DNA of 64,000 nucleotides from Mycolicibacterium elephantis DSM 44368 (GTDB taxonomy: Bacteria; Actinomycetota; Actinomycetes; Mycobacteriales; Mycobacteriaceae). A model generated the notes under the pieces. The model was not told the DNA's origin. It saw nothing but the letters and a program-made list of their open reading frames with translations, and did not search any database. Location: positions 1 through 64,000 of the forward strand of contig NZ_ATDN01000025.1 of NCBI RefSeq assembly GCF_004014805.1, written 5' to 3'. Within the stretch, counting starts at the first letter, position 1, and each line of letters opens with the position of its first letter. A program made the position numbers and the translations under genes. Shown here in pieces: positions 34,311-43,870 of this stretch.

Positions 34311-37300
34311 CCGCCGACACCAGTCTGTCGCCCAAATCGCTCGGTGTGACCGAGGCGGATCTGACTCTCGCCCCGCCGGCACGCGGACGTGTGTCACGGC
34401 CACGACAGGCCGTCGTTGCAATGCGTGCAGGGTGGCGAAACCCCTTGCTGCGAAACGGTTACCTGCTGACCATCAGTTCCGGTCTCTCAGCGGTGATCGG
34501 CTTCGGCTACTGGGCGGTGGCGGCGTGGAAGTACGACGCGGCCAGCGTGGGAAGCAACTCCGCCGCCATTTCGATGATGGTACTGGCTGCTGCTGTCGCC
34601 GCGCTCAACCTCTCCAGTGCGATGGTCCGATTCGTGCCGACCGCGGGGCGACATACCCGGCGCCTCGTCGCGGTCTCCTTCGTCGTCAGCAGCTGCCTGG
34701 CCGTCGCAATCTCCACCGCCGCCGTGCTGATCGTCCGAATCATTGCCCCGGACACGACATTTCTCTCCGGTGTGCTGCCGATGGCGATGTTCGTGGTCGG
34801 CACCGCCGGCTATGCGCTGTTCGTCATCCAGAACGGGGTGTTGGTCGGGCTGCAGCGCGCAGAGCTGGTGCCGGTCATCAACGTGGTGTTCGCCGTGGCG
34901 AAGGTCGCCGTTGTGGTGGCGCTCGTCACCGCCATGCCGATGCACGGCATCTTCGCGTCGTGGGTGCTGTCGATGTGGGTGCTGGTGATCGTCGTCGGGA
35001 TCTACATGTTCGGTTGGGCGATCCCACGTCATCAACGGCTTCGCCAGGACCACGATCTACCGCCTGTGCGCCAGATCGGAAGGTTCGTCGCCTTCGATTA
35101 CGCCGGATCGATCTCGTCGATCGGCTCGATCGATCTGATGCCGATCATGGTGATCGCGGTGTTGGGCGCCGCGCCGAACGCATACTTTGCGATCGCTTGG
35201 GTGATTGCCTACAGCCTGCACCTGCTCAACACGAACATGGGCACCTCGCTGGTCGCCGCGACGGCTGCGAACCCCGGCCGGCTGGCGAAATCGGTGCGAC
35301 ACGTTCTCAGCCACACGGCGAAACTACTTGTCCCGGTGGTGATCGTGACCATCGCGGCGGCCCCGCTACTACTCAGCATCTTCGGGCCGGGTTACCAGGA
35401 GGCTACCGACACGCTTCGCCTGCTCGCACTGGCGGCGATCCCCAACCTCGTGGTCACCACCGCCGTCAGCTCTGCCAGGGCGCAACGTCGTCTCGGTCTG
35501 CTGCTGTCCATCCAGCTCACCCAGTGCGCCATCGTGCTCAGCCTGACCTGGGTGTTGCTGCACGTCATGGGGTTGACCGGGGCCGGTCTGGCCTGGTTGA
35601 TCGCGCAGACGGTCATGGCGGGCTATCTGCTGGTGCGCCGAGATCAGTGGATGTCGAACAACCACAGCGACATTCGCAAACCGCAGGCCGGCGCGTGGCG
35701 CCAGATGCTGCCGGCCTCCGCAACCGTTCGGATATTGCAGGTGCTGGCTGCCCTGCGGCTGCACAAGGTTGTCGCATCGGCGCTGAGCTTATTGCGCAGC
35801 CGAAAAGCCGGCCGCTCGCCATCGTTTCACGCCTTGGAATCGGCAGTCGCCGACTGCCCGGAGACGGCCGGTTGCACGAACGCGCAAGCGGTGCCCACCG
35901 TCAGCGACGTCGCGGTGGCGATCCTGCGATCCGAGGACGGTGAGCCGTGCGCGGTCGCCAAGCTCGCCTACGGAGCTCTGGGCACTCGCGAACTGAGCAC
36001 CCAACGCGCGGTCCTCGACCATTTCACCGCGGATCACCGGCTGAACGACCTGCGTCCGCTGCTGCCACGAATCATCGCCTACCGCGAAACAACCGATGGC
36101 GCAACCTCACTGGAGACATACCGGCCCGGGGTGACCCTCGCCGAAGCGGTGCTCCGTCACCGCGACCGGGCCGGAGCCTTCACCGCAGAGGCGTTGACCG
36201 CCATTGCGCGACTGCACGAGCAGACCGGAACGGTAGCGCTGGTCGATGACACCCATCTGCGCAGTTGGGTGGGGGAGCCGCTGGCAGCCCTCGCCGACAT
36301 CTGTCTGCGGATAGAACCGCGCCTCGCATCGAACGTCGACCAGATCGGCGAGTTGCTCTGCGGTGCGCTCATGCAGCGCAGGACGCTGGTGAGCTGGACA
36401 CACGGCGACTTCACGCCCGACAACATCCAACTTGACCCGGAGACAGGCGTAGTCACCGGCATCGTGGACTGGGGTGGCGCCCGACCCGGACAGCTTGCGC
36501 TGCTCGACGGTTACCTGCTGGTTCTCGGCGTCAGCCGGATGATCGGGGGACGCGAACTCGGCGCCATCGTGCGACGGCGGCTGCGCGCGGGCGGATTGAA
36601 TCGCCGTGAACGCGAGCCGCTGTCGGTCAGCTACCACAGCAGTGAAGCGGCCACCTCCGGCTGTGACCGGGTGGACGAGGAGGCGCTGATCATCCTGACG
36701 TGGTTGCACCACGCGGCGGAGATGTGGCGCAAATGCACCACATACCAGCAACACCGGATCTGGTGGACGGCCAATATCGCGCCCGTGCTGCGCGCGGTCG
36801 TCGCATCCAGGACGCCGCGGCTGACGGCCTTGCCCCGGCCCATAGTTAGGCAGCGTCGCGGTATTGCTGTCTGCCCCAGCACGAATGTCTCCGGGCTGAC
36901 CGTGGCGGTGGTCATATGCGCCTACACCGAGGACAGGTGGCAAGAGTTGTCGGCCGCCATCGCATCAGTGCGGGCCCAGACGCTCCCCGCCGCCGAGATC
37001 ATCCTGGTGATCGACCACTGTCGGCCGCTGTATGACCGTGCGACGAGCACCTTCTCGGACATCACCGTGATCCAGAGTCCTGAGCCGAAGGGATTGTCGG
37101 GTGCTCGCAACACCGGCGTCAGCGCAGCGCGCTCAGACATCGTCGCGTTCCTCGATGACGATGCGGTCGCCGCACCCGATTGGCTCGCCTCGCTCGCCGC
37201 GCCGTACGAGAACCCACATGTTCTCGGTGTGGGCGGTCACGTGTCCCCGAACTGGCACGCAGGGCGACCGAACTGGTTTCCCCCCGAATTCGATTGGGTG

Positions 37301-39556
37301 GTCGGCTGCAGCTACCAGGGCCTGCCTGCCGAGCGGTCCCCCATCCGCAACTTCATCGGCGCGAACATGTCCCTGCGCCGCAGCCTGTTGCTCGACTCCG
37401 GCGGATTCGACACCGCGTTGGGCCGAGTCGGGGCGCGGCCGGTGGGATGCGAGGAGACCGAACTGTGCATCCGTGTCCAACGCGAGAACCCCGAGGGCAT
37501 ACACCTATATGAACCCAGCGCTCGTGTACTGCACAAAGTCCCCGCGTCGCGAAGCACCTGGTCCTACTACCGTTCTCGGTGCTTCTCGGAGGGACTGTCG
37601 AAAGCGCGGGTGAGTTGCACCGCGACGGCCAAACACGCCCTGTCGACCGAACGGCGGTACCTGACCTCGACCGTACCGCGCGCGCTGGCCCGCAATGTCG
37701 GGCATGCGTTTCGCGGCCACCCCTCGGCGCTGATCGCCGCGTTCGCGTTGGTCATCGGGGTGGTCATCACAGGTCTCGGATACGCCGTCGGGCACACACA
37801 GGGCCGGGTGAACGTGCCTGCGGAGACGTCGAAGTCGTCTCGGCGGCCATTGCTCATTGCCGCTGGAATGGCACCCGTATGCGCAGCCGTTGTGCTGTGG
37901 CTGGTTTCGTTGCCGAAAATCAGGTTGGACCTGATCGGCGATTTCGGTCTCGTTCCGCTGTTCCCGGTGACCTTCTGGTTGGCGCTGGCGGTCTTGCTGG
38001 TCGGGTACGCCGCGCTGATCATCGGTTTCCCCATCCGGCCATGGCTTCTGAGCGGCTACCTGGGCGTACTGATTCTCATCCTGCATGCGACGCCATGCGT
38101 GTTGTACGACACGCTGCGCTACTCATGGGCTTGGAAGCACGTGGGTGTCATCGACTTCTTCGTGCGTCATGAAGGAGTCGACAGCTCGATCCGCGAGCTC
38201 GGGGTCTACCAACGCTGGCCTGGCTTCTTCACCCTGAACGCCACGCTGATCGAGGCTGCCGGTCTGCGAAGCTCCCTCGACTACGCCGCGTGGGCGCCAC
38301 CTGTCTTCGGGGTCTTGATGCTGGGGCCGGTGTACCTGATAGCCCGAACCTTCACCGATGACCGCCGGCTGCTGTGGACCGCTTTGGTGATCTTTGTACT
38401 GGCGAACTGGGTGGGCCAGGACTATTTCGCCCCACAGCCCACCGCGTTCTTCCTGTACCTCACGATTCTGGCGTTGTGCTTGCGCTATCTGGCACCTCGG
38501 CCGCGGGGTGAGACCGGAAACCGCCGCCGGGACCTGATGCTCTGGGGAGCACTGGTTCTGATGGTGGCCGCGATCGCCCCCACCCACCAACTCACCCCGC
38601 TGATGACGGTGCTTGCGCTGGCAGTCCTGGCGATTTGTCGATACCGGGTGAAAGCCCTTCTGCTGGTGGCGATCCTTGCCGCGGTCGGCTGGGATGTGCT
38701 GTTCGCCTGGCCATGGATCGCCGAGAACATGGCCGGCCTGATGGCCAAACTCGGTGCTCCAGGAGAGAACGCGAAGTCCGGCTTCATCAACCTGGGCGAT
38801 GCCAGCCCCAGCCAGGTCGTGGTCGCGCATATCGACCGGCTGCACAGCGGCGCGATCGGGCTGCTGGCCGTGGCGGGGTTCATCCGGCGACTGCGCCATC
38901 ATCGCGAGTTCGCACTGGCACTGCTCGCTATCGCACCGGTTCCGGTGGTCGCCATCAACGACTACGACGGCGAGATGGTGTTCCGCATCTATCTGTTCGC
39001 GTTGCCGTTCCTGTGCTTCTTCGCGGCGGCAGCCTTCTTCCCGACCAAACGCAAGGGACGCTCATGGGCTACCAGGCTTGCGCTGCCAATCGTTCTGCTG
39101 ATGCTGATCCCGGGATTCCTGGTCAGCTACTACGGCAAGGAGCAGGCGAACTACTTCAGCCAGGGCGAAGCCGGCGCATCGGTCTTCGTGTACGGCATCG
39201 CGCCAAGGGGCTCTCTGATCATCGGTGCCACCCGCGACTTTCCCTGGGCCTTCATGAATTACGAGTTCTACACCTACGAGAGATTCGGTCTTCTCGAACC
39301 CGAGGATCGCCAGGCGATACTCGACGACCCGGTGGGCGGTTTCACCGACCTGATGGCGCCTTATCACCATGCCTATCTGGTTCTCACCCGCAGCCAGATC
39401 GCCGATGTGGAGATGATCGGAGCGATGCCGGCGGGCAGCATCGCCAGCCTCACCGAAACCGTCACCAACTCACCGCTGTTCACGGTGATCTATCGCACGG
39501 ATGACGCGGTGGTGCTGACGATGGCCCATCCGATGAAGCAAGAGGGGTCGATGTGA
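34307..39556 (+). CDS. 1749-residue flippase / APH-like kinase / GT2 / membrane glycosyltransferase fusion
   Basis: Four modules are visible in one uninterrupted frame. (1) Residues about 43-450 form a polytopic Wzx/MOP-type flippase (LLTISSGLSAVIGFGYWAVA, many membrane helices). (2) Residues about 510-830 resemble an aminoglycoside-phosphotransferase/choline-kinase fold, with HGDFTPDN at 699-706 and VDWG with Asp721, that is, the catalytic Asp, Asn and metal Asp. (3) Residues about 863-1120 form a GT2 domain (VAVVICAYTEDRW, DDD at 950-952, GCEETELCIRV). (4) Residues about 1140-1605 form a second polytopic region like GT-C or polymerase-type enzymes, followed by a 145-residue soluble tail. 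The start ATG overlaps the upstream gene (ATGA) and the end overlaps the next gene. It would combine lipid-linked glycan synthesis and export in one chain; that is inference. Confidence 0.85.
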   Translation: MTADTSLSPKSLGVTEADLTLAPPARGRVSRPRQAVVAMRAGWRNPLLRNGYLLTISSGLSAVIGFGYWAVAAWKYDAASVGSNSAAISMMVLAAAVAALNLSSAMVRFVPTAGRHTRRLVAVSFVVSSCLAVAISTAAVLIVRIIAPDTTFLSGVLPMAMFVVGTAGYALFVIQNGVLVGLQRAELVPVINVVFAVAKVAVVVALVTAMPMHGIFASWVLSMWVLVIVVGIYMFGWAIPRHQRLRQDHDLPPVRQIGRFVAFDYAGSISSIGSIDLMPIMVIAVLGAAPNAYFAIAWVIAYSLHLLNTNMGTSLVAATAANPGRLAKSVRHVLSHTAKLLVPVVIVTIAAAPLLLSIFGPGYQEATDTLRLLALAAIPNLVVTTAVSSARAQRRLGLLLSIQLTQCAIVLSLTWVLLHVMGLTGAGLAWLIAQTVMAGYLLVRRDQWMSNNHSDIRKPQAGAWRQMLPASATVRILQVLAALRLHKVVASALSLLRSRKAGRSPSFHALESAVADCPETAGCTNAQAVPTVSDVAVAILRSEDGEPCAVAKLAYGALGTRELSTQRAVLDHFTADHRLNDLRPLLPRIIAYRETTDGATSLETYRPGVTLAEAVLRHRDRAGAFTAEALTAIARLHEQTGTVALVDDTHLRSWVGEPLAALADICLRIEPRLASNVDQIGELLCGALMQRRTLVSWTHGDFTPDNIQLDPETGVVTGIVDWGGARPGQLALLDGYLLVLGVSRMIGGRELGAIVRRRLRAGGLNRREREPLSVSYHSSEAATSGCDRVDEEALIILTWLHHAAEMWRKCTTYQQHRIWWTANIAPVLRAVVASRTPRLTALPRPIVRQRRGIAVCPSTNVSGLTVAVVICAYTEDRWQELSAAIASVRAQTLPAAEIILVIDHCRPLYDRATSTFSDITVIQSPEPKGLSGARNTGVSAARSDIVAFLDDDAVAAPDWLASLAAPYENPHVLGVGGHVSPNWHAGRPNWFPPEFDWVVGCSYQGLPAERSPIRNFIGANMSLRRSLLLDSGGFDTALGRVGARPVGCEETELCIRVQRENPEGIHLYEPSARVLHKVPASRSTWSYYRSRCFSEGLSKARVSCTATAKHALSTERRYLTSTVPRALARNVGHAFRGHPSALIAAFALVIGVVITGLGYAVGHTQGRVNVPAETSKSSRRPLLIAAGMAPVCAAVVLWLVSLPKIRLDLIGDFGLVPLFPVTFWLALAVLLVGYAALIIGFPIRPWLLSGYLGVLILILHATPCVLYDTLRYSWAWKHVGVIDFFVRHEGVDSSIRELGVYQRWPGFFTLNATLIEAAGLRSSLDYAAWAPPVFGVLMLGPVYLIARTFTDDRRLLWTALVIFVLANWVGQDYFAPQPTAFFLYLTILALCLRYLAPRPRGETGNRRRDLMLWGALVLMVAAIAPTHQLTPLMTVLALAVLAICRYRVKALLLVAILAAVGWDVLFAWPWIAENMAGLMAKLGAPGENAKSGFINLGDASPSQVVVAHIDRLHSGAIGLLAVAGFIRRLRHHREFALALLAIAPVPVVAINDYDGEMVFRIYLFALPFLCFFAAAAFFPTKRKGRSWATRLALPIVLLMLIPGFLVSYYGKEQANYFSQGEAGASVFVYGIAPRGSLIIGATRDFPWAFMNYEFYTYERFGLLEPEDRQAILDDPVGGFTDLMAPYHHAYLVLTRSQIADVEMIGAMPAGSIASLTETVTNSPLFTVIYRTDDAVVLTMAHPMKQEGSM

Positions 39557-39948
39557 CCACGCTTATTTCCCTGCGCGACATACGAATCCGATTCTGGGTC
39601 TTGGCGGCCACCGGCTGGGTGGTGCTGGCCATCGTGATGATGATGCCACCGGCCTCGCCGATACGTGTCGTCGCTGTGTTTCTATTCGTGTTGGCCGGGC
39701 CCGGATATCCGATGTCGGCTCTCCTGGTACGTGACACCTCCGAGAGGTGGGTTCTGACCATCGCGCTGAGCGCGGCGCTGGCGATCCTGGTCACCGTCGT
39801 GATGACAGTGCTGCGCTATGGATCCCTTCCGCCGCGCATCGCGGTGCTGGCCGCCGTCACGACCATCGCCGCGCTGGCATGGGGGAAGCGTGCAGCCGGG
39901 GCGGACCCGGCCGGCGAGACGACTCAGGGAACGGCGGTGAAGTCATGA
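39553..39948 (+). CDS. Small membrane protein, DUF1616-like
   Basis: This 131-residue protein starts at GTG 39553, overlapping the preceding stop by 4 nt. It has about four hydrophobic segments (FWVLAATGWVVLAIVMMM, VVAVFLFVLAGPGYPMSALL, WVLTIALSAALAILVTVVM, IAVLAAVTTIAALAW). The LAGPGYPMSALLVRDTSERWVLTIALS pattern resembles the opening of DUF1616 proteins, which occur in archaeal and bacterial glycan clusters. It is probably an accessory to the large fusion protein. A catalytic role is not evident. Confidence 0.7.
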   Translation: MTTLISLRDIRIRFWVLAATGWVVLAIVMMMPPASPIRVVAVFLFVLAGPGYPMSALLVRDTSERWVLTIALSAALAILVTVVMTVLRYGSLPPRIAVLAAVTTIAALAWGKRAAGADPAGETTQGTAVKS

Positions 39949-40787
39949 GCGTCATCCCCATCCTGCTCTATCACTCGGTGTCGAAGGCACCAGCCGACTG
40001 GATCGCGCCCTACACGGTCAGGCCCGCCATGTTCGCCCGGCAACTCGAGCTCATCGAGGCAAGCGGGCGGACCGCCATGACGGTCTCCGGCCTGTGTGCC
40101 GCCCTCGCAGGCGACAGCCCTCTGCCTGCCCATCCAGTCCTCATCACCTTCGACGACGGTTTCGCCGACTTCGCCTATGCCGCAGAGATGTTGGCCGACT
40201 TCAAACTGCCGAGCACGGTGTACATCACGACCGGAGCGCTGGCCGGCCGCGGGCACCGAGCACCGGACCTGACGCTGCCGCCCGCAGCGATGCTGGACTG
40301 GTCGCAGCTTTCCGAACTCGCTGAACTCGGAGTGGAGATCGGCGCTCACACCCACACGCATCCGCAGCTCGACATCATGACGGACGATGCGGTCTATGAC
40401 GAGGTGCGGAGCAGCAAGGAAATGCTCGAGGACGCACTCGGGTTCGAGGTTCCCAGCTTTGCCTATCCGCACGGCTTCCAGTCGGTCCGCACTCGACGTG
40501 TAGTCGCGGCGGCCGGCCACCGTTCCGCGGCCGCGGTGATGAATGCGCTCAGCTCCCACGCCGACGACCGGATGGCGCTGGCCCGCCTCACCGTCACCGC
40601 CGGAACGACGCTCACCCAGGTGCGGACGTGGCTGAACGGTCAAGGCGCACGTGTTGCTCCGTACCCCGAGCGGCTGCGAACCACCGTCTGGCGGCAGCTG
40701 CGACGACTGCGAGGCCCCGACGCCACGCGAGGTGTCTTCGTCAGATCTGCCGAATTGAAACCACGCCACCAGACAGGAGATTGCTGA
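39945..40787 (+). CDS. Polysaccharide deacetylase (CE4/NodB)
   Basis: This 280-residue protein carries a NodB domain: LLYHSV at the start, TFDDGFADF with Asp70-Asp71, and the metal histidines His135 and His139 in GAHTHTHPQ. FAYPHGFQ supplies the third motif. No signal peptide or membrane anchor is seen, so the enzyme may act in the cytoplasm or at the membrane face on lipid-linked sugars. It probably removes N- or O-acetyl groups from the polysaccharide or precursor. The ATG overlaps the preceding stop (ATGA). Confidence 0.83.
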   Translation: MSVIPILLYHSVSKAPADWIAPYTVRPAMFARQLELIEASGRTAMTVSGLCAALAGDSPLPAHPVLITFDDGFADFAYAAEMLADFKLPSTVYITTGALAGRGHRAPDLTLPPAAMLDWSQLSELAELGVEIGAHTHTHPQLDIMTDDAVYDEVRSSKEMLEDALGFEVPSFAYPHGFQSVRTRRVVAAAGHRSAAAVMNALSSHADDRMALARLTVTAGTTLTQVRTWLNGQGARVAPYPERLRTTVWRQLRRLRGPDATRGVFVRSAELKPRHQTGDC

Positions 40788-40789
40788 TC

Positions 40790-41779
40790 ATGCGCGCACT
40801 CGTCACCGGAGCCGCCGGCTTCATCGGATCCAACCTCGTCGACCGGCTTCTCGCCGACGGGCACCAAGTGATCGGCCTCGACAACCTCAGCACCGGTCAT
40901 GCCGAGAACCTCGACGCCGCACAACGCGGGTACGGACACTGCTCGGTCGGAAAGTTCACGTTCATCCGCGGCGACGTGACAGCACAGGAATTCTCGGGCA
41001 TCGTCGCCGCTACCAGCCCGCACGTGGTCTTCCATCTGGCAGCCCAGGCCGACCTGCAGAAGTCGGTGACCGATCCTCTGTACGACGCGCGGGTCAACGT
41101 GTTGGGAACGATCAACGTGCTCGAAGCGTGCAGGCGTGCCGACGTGCCACGAGTCGTCTACGCGGCGTCCGGGGGCTCTCGGTATGGCGCGCCAACGCTG
41201 ATCCCGGTGAGTGAGCAGGTAAGCATCAACCCGCTGTCGCCGTACGCGGCGGCCAAGATCGCGGGTGAACTCTACGCCGGCGTCTACGCCGAGATGTACG
41301 GTTTGTCCACGGTCTGTCTCGGCCTCGCGAACGTCTTTGGGCCACGGCAGGATCCGGACGGTGAAGCGGGTGTCATCGCGATCTTCTGCAAGGCGCTCAT
41401 CGAGGGGAGTGTTCCCACCGTCTACGGAGACGGCGAGTCGACACGCGACTACGTGTATGTGGGGGATGTCGTCGACGCCTTTGTCAGGGCGGCCGCCGCC
41501 GACTCGACCGTGACCGGGATCGTCAACGTCGGTACCGGCCTGCAGACGAGTGTGACCAAAGTGCACCGCTTGATCGCGGCGGCGGTGGGCGGCGCGCCGC
41601 CGCCGCGTCATGCGCCTGCCCGAACCGGGGAGGTCCGTGCGATCGCATTGGATAACACCAGATGTCGTGCGGAGCTTGGCTGGGCGCCGACAGTGTCGAT
41701 CGCCGACGGCATCAAGCGGACCATTCACTGGCTGCGGTCCACCTCTGGTCCCCAAGCCGAGTCCTTAAAGGCGATGTGA
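40790..41779 (+). CDS. NAD-dependent nucleotide-sugar epimerase
   Basis: This 329-residue extended SDR has the NAD loop GAAGFIGSN (7-15), the GDV and HLAAQADLQKS strands, and the catalytic Tyr152-x3-Lys156 in SPYAAAK. The usual SSS motif is replaced by AASGGSRYG. It is of the UDP-glucose/UDP-GlcNAc 4-epimerase group and would supply a galacto- or related sugar for the polymer. The start ATG 40790 is preceded by AGGAGA. Its stop overlaps the GTG start of the next gene. Confidence 0.83.
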   Translation: MRALVTGAAGFIGSNLVDRLLADGHQVIGLDNLSTGHAENLDAAQRGYGHCSVGKFTFIRGDVTAQEFSGIVAATSPHVVFHLAAQADLQKSVTDPLYDARVNVLGTINVLEACRRADVPRVVYAASGGSRYGAPTLIPVSEQVSINPLSPYAAAKIAGELYAGVYAEMYGLSTVCLGLANVFGPRQDPDGEAGVIAIFCKALIEGSVPTVYGDGESTRDYVYVGDVVDAFVRAAAADSTVTGIVNVGTGLQTSVTKVHRLIAAAVGGAPPPRHAPARTGEVRAIALDNTRCRAELGWAPTVSIADGIKRTIHWLRSTSGPQAESLKAM

Positions 41780-42873
41780 GCGCCATGTACCTGCAGACCA
41801 CCACACCATCCTTCGCGCCGGTGCCGAGGGTGCGGGTACACAGCCCTGTGCCGCGTCAGGTCTGGCGAGACGTCTACGCCGCCGATGCCGAGGCGATGCC
41901 GACACAGTCACCGGAGTGGGTCGAGTGCCTGACCGCTACGGGCCGTTTCCAGGACGCCAGTCGTCTATACGAACTTCCCGGCGGTGAGCTGGCTGTTCTG
42001 CCGTTGGTACGGCCACGGTACGGCACTCGCCTTTCGGCCACTCATTCGATGCCTGTGAGTTGGGGATACGGCGGTTTGGTGGCGCCGCAGGAGATTCTCG
42101 ACGGTGCTTTGATATCCGCTGTGCTACAGGATTTTTCGAATTCCGCGTCGTCGCGGGTGCACCTGCGTCCCAACCCGCTGCAGGCCGACCTCTGGGCGCC
42201 CCTCGCTGCACATCGCGGGATCACCGCAGTCCCGTCGCGGGCACACATCCTCGATCTGGACGGCGGTTTCGACGCCGTGTGGCAGTCTCGGTTCAAGTCA
42301 GCGTTGCGCCGTGAGGTCCGCCGTGCCGAGGAAGCGGGCGTGGTCGTCGAAACCGACTGCAGCGGCGAGCTGGTGCCGGTTTTCTACGATCTTCTCCTCA
42401 AATCCTTCGATCGGTGGGCGGCGCGACAACGCGAGCCGCGGTGGCTTGCTCGGGCGCGGGGCCGCCGCAGGGATTCGCTTCAGAAGTTCCGCACCGTTGC
42501 GCGACGAATGGGCGGCCGCTGCCAGATCTCGGTGGCCTGGTACGACGGCCGCCCGACCGCTGCGATCCTGGTGTTGCGCGGCGGTGCGGTGGCCCATTAC
42601 ACCCGGGGCGCGATGGACGCCGACGTCGCCGTGCCGGTCAAAGTGAACAGCCTGCTCCACAAGACGGCCATCGCCGCCGCATGTCGCGACGGCTGTCGTC
42701 GTTACCACATGGGTGATTCCGGTTTCTCCGAAGGCTTGGCGCAGTTCAAGACCAGGTTCGGCGCACAGCAGCACGACTTCGCCGAGTACTGGATCGAGCG
42801 GATTCCCGTCTATCGGGCCGGCCGGGCCGCCCGCACCGCAGTCAAGACGGCGATCGGGTTCCGCGATGCGTAA
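41776..42873 (+). CDS. FemAB/GNAT-like acyltransferase
   Basis: This 365-residue protein has the duplicated GNAT layout of FemAB-like proteins. QSRFKSALRREVRRAEEAG is a typical helix, and the second half holds RCQISVAWYDGRPTAAILVL, HYTRGAMD and HMGDSGFSEGLAQFKTRFGA. Such enzymes in polysaccharide loci acylate or aminoacylate sugars. GTG 41776 (coupled by GTGA to the epimerase, AAAGG 4 nt upstream) is preferred over ATG 41785. The next gene starts 8 bp inside its end. Confidence 0.75.
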   Translation: MSAMYLQTTTPSFAPVPRVRVHSPVPRQVWRDVYAADAEAMPTQSPEWVECLTATGRFQDASRLYELPGGELAVLPLVRPRYGTRLSATHSMPVSWGYGGLVAPQEILDGALISAVLQDFSNSASSRVHLRPNPLQADLWAPLAAHRGITAVPSRAHILDLDGGFDAVWQSRFKSALRREVRRAEEAGVVVETDCSGELVPVFYDLLLKSFDRWAARQREPRWLARARGRRRDSLQKFRTVARRMGGRCQISVAWYDGRPTAAILVLRGGAVAHYTRGAMDADVAVPVKVNSLLHKTAIAAACRDGCRRYHMGDSGFSEGLAQFKTRFGAQQHDFAEYWIERIPVYRAGRAARTAVKTAIGFRDA

Positions 42874-43870
42874 CACACTGCTGTTCAGCCTGATCGCCGC
42901 GTTGGTCGCGACGGTCTCGGCGTGCTCCATGCCGCCGTCGCGGCACAGCGCCGCGGCGTTGGCGCCCGGGTTGTACGTGTTCGTGGCCAACGCCAGGACC
43001 AGCGACGTCCAGATCCTCGATGCGAGTGACCTGACACCGGTCGCCGACCCCATCGCCGTGGGTTTGGTGCCGTCCGACATCGCGCTCAGCCCCGATGGGC
43101 ACCGCGGATACGTCGTCAGCCCGTCCGAGAACGACGTGACCGTGATCGACACAGCCGCCGGCGCAGTCGTCGGCGATCCGATCCGGGTCGGCAGCTACCC
43201 GGCAGGGGTGGCGGTCAGCCCGGACGGGACGACCATCTACATCGCGGGCGGCGAAACCGACGACGTCCGCGCTTATGACACCATCACCCGCAGGCAGGTC
43301 GGCGTATCGGTCAGGGTTGGTGACGCGCCGGGAGGCCTCGCCATCAGCCCTGACGGCGGGCTGATCTATGTCACCAGCCAGTACCGCAACGATGTCCGGA
43401 TCCTCGACACGCACACGCTGTCCTTGGCCGCCAGTCCCATCAGTGTGGGCGAGCGGCCGAACCAGGTGACGGTGAGCCCCGACGGCAGTCGCGTCTACGT
43501 CGCCAACACAAGCTCCAACAGCGTCTCCGTCATCGATACCGAAACCAGACGGCTCGTCGGGGCGGGCATTCCGGTCGGTCAATACCCGTACGGGATCGCG
43601 GTCGGCCGAGACGGGCGATATGTGTTCGTCGCCAACCAGAACTCCGACACCGTGTCGGTCATCGACACCCAGGCGCTCCGCGTCATCGATACGATCGGTG
43701 TCATCGAGGCGCCGACCACGCTGGCGCTCAGCCCCGACGGTGCCCGGCTCTACGTCGCCGGCATGTATGCGGACGCGGTCACGGTCATCGACACCGCAAC
43801 GAGGCGTATCGTCGCGACTTCGGCCAGGGTGGGTAACGCGCCACGGGGAATCGCGGTGGGTCGGTTATGA
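42866..43870 (+). CDS. YVTN-type beta-propeller lipoprotein
   Basis: This 334-residue protein has a lipoprotein signal peptide with lipobox VSAC and Cys20. About seven repeats follow of the form P-x-G-(I/V/L)-A-(V/I/L)-S-P-D-G-x-x-(I/V)-Y-V and VIDT, typical of YVTN/40-residue beta-propellers. It should be anchored on the outer face of the plasma membrane and could bind polysaccharide or protein. No enzyme motif is visible. It overlaps the previous gene by 8 bp and the GH16 gene by 4 bp. Confidence 0.83.
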   Translation: MRNTLLFSLIAALVATVSACSMPPSRHSAAALAPGLYVFVANARTSDVQILDASDLTPVADPIAVGLVPSDIALSPDGHRGYVVSPSENDVTVIDTAAGAVVGDPIRVGSYPAGVAVSPDGTTIYIAGGETDDVRAYDTITRRQVGVSVRVGDAPGGLAISPDGGLIYVTSQYRNDVRILDTHTLSLAASPISVGERPNQVTVSPDGSRVYVANTSSNSVSVIDTETRRLVGAGIPVGQYPYGIAVGRDGRYVFVANQNSDTVSVIDTQALRVIDTIGVIEAPTTLALSPDGARLYVAGMYADAVTVIDTATRRIVATSARVGNAPRGIAVGRL

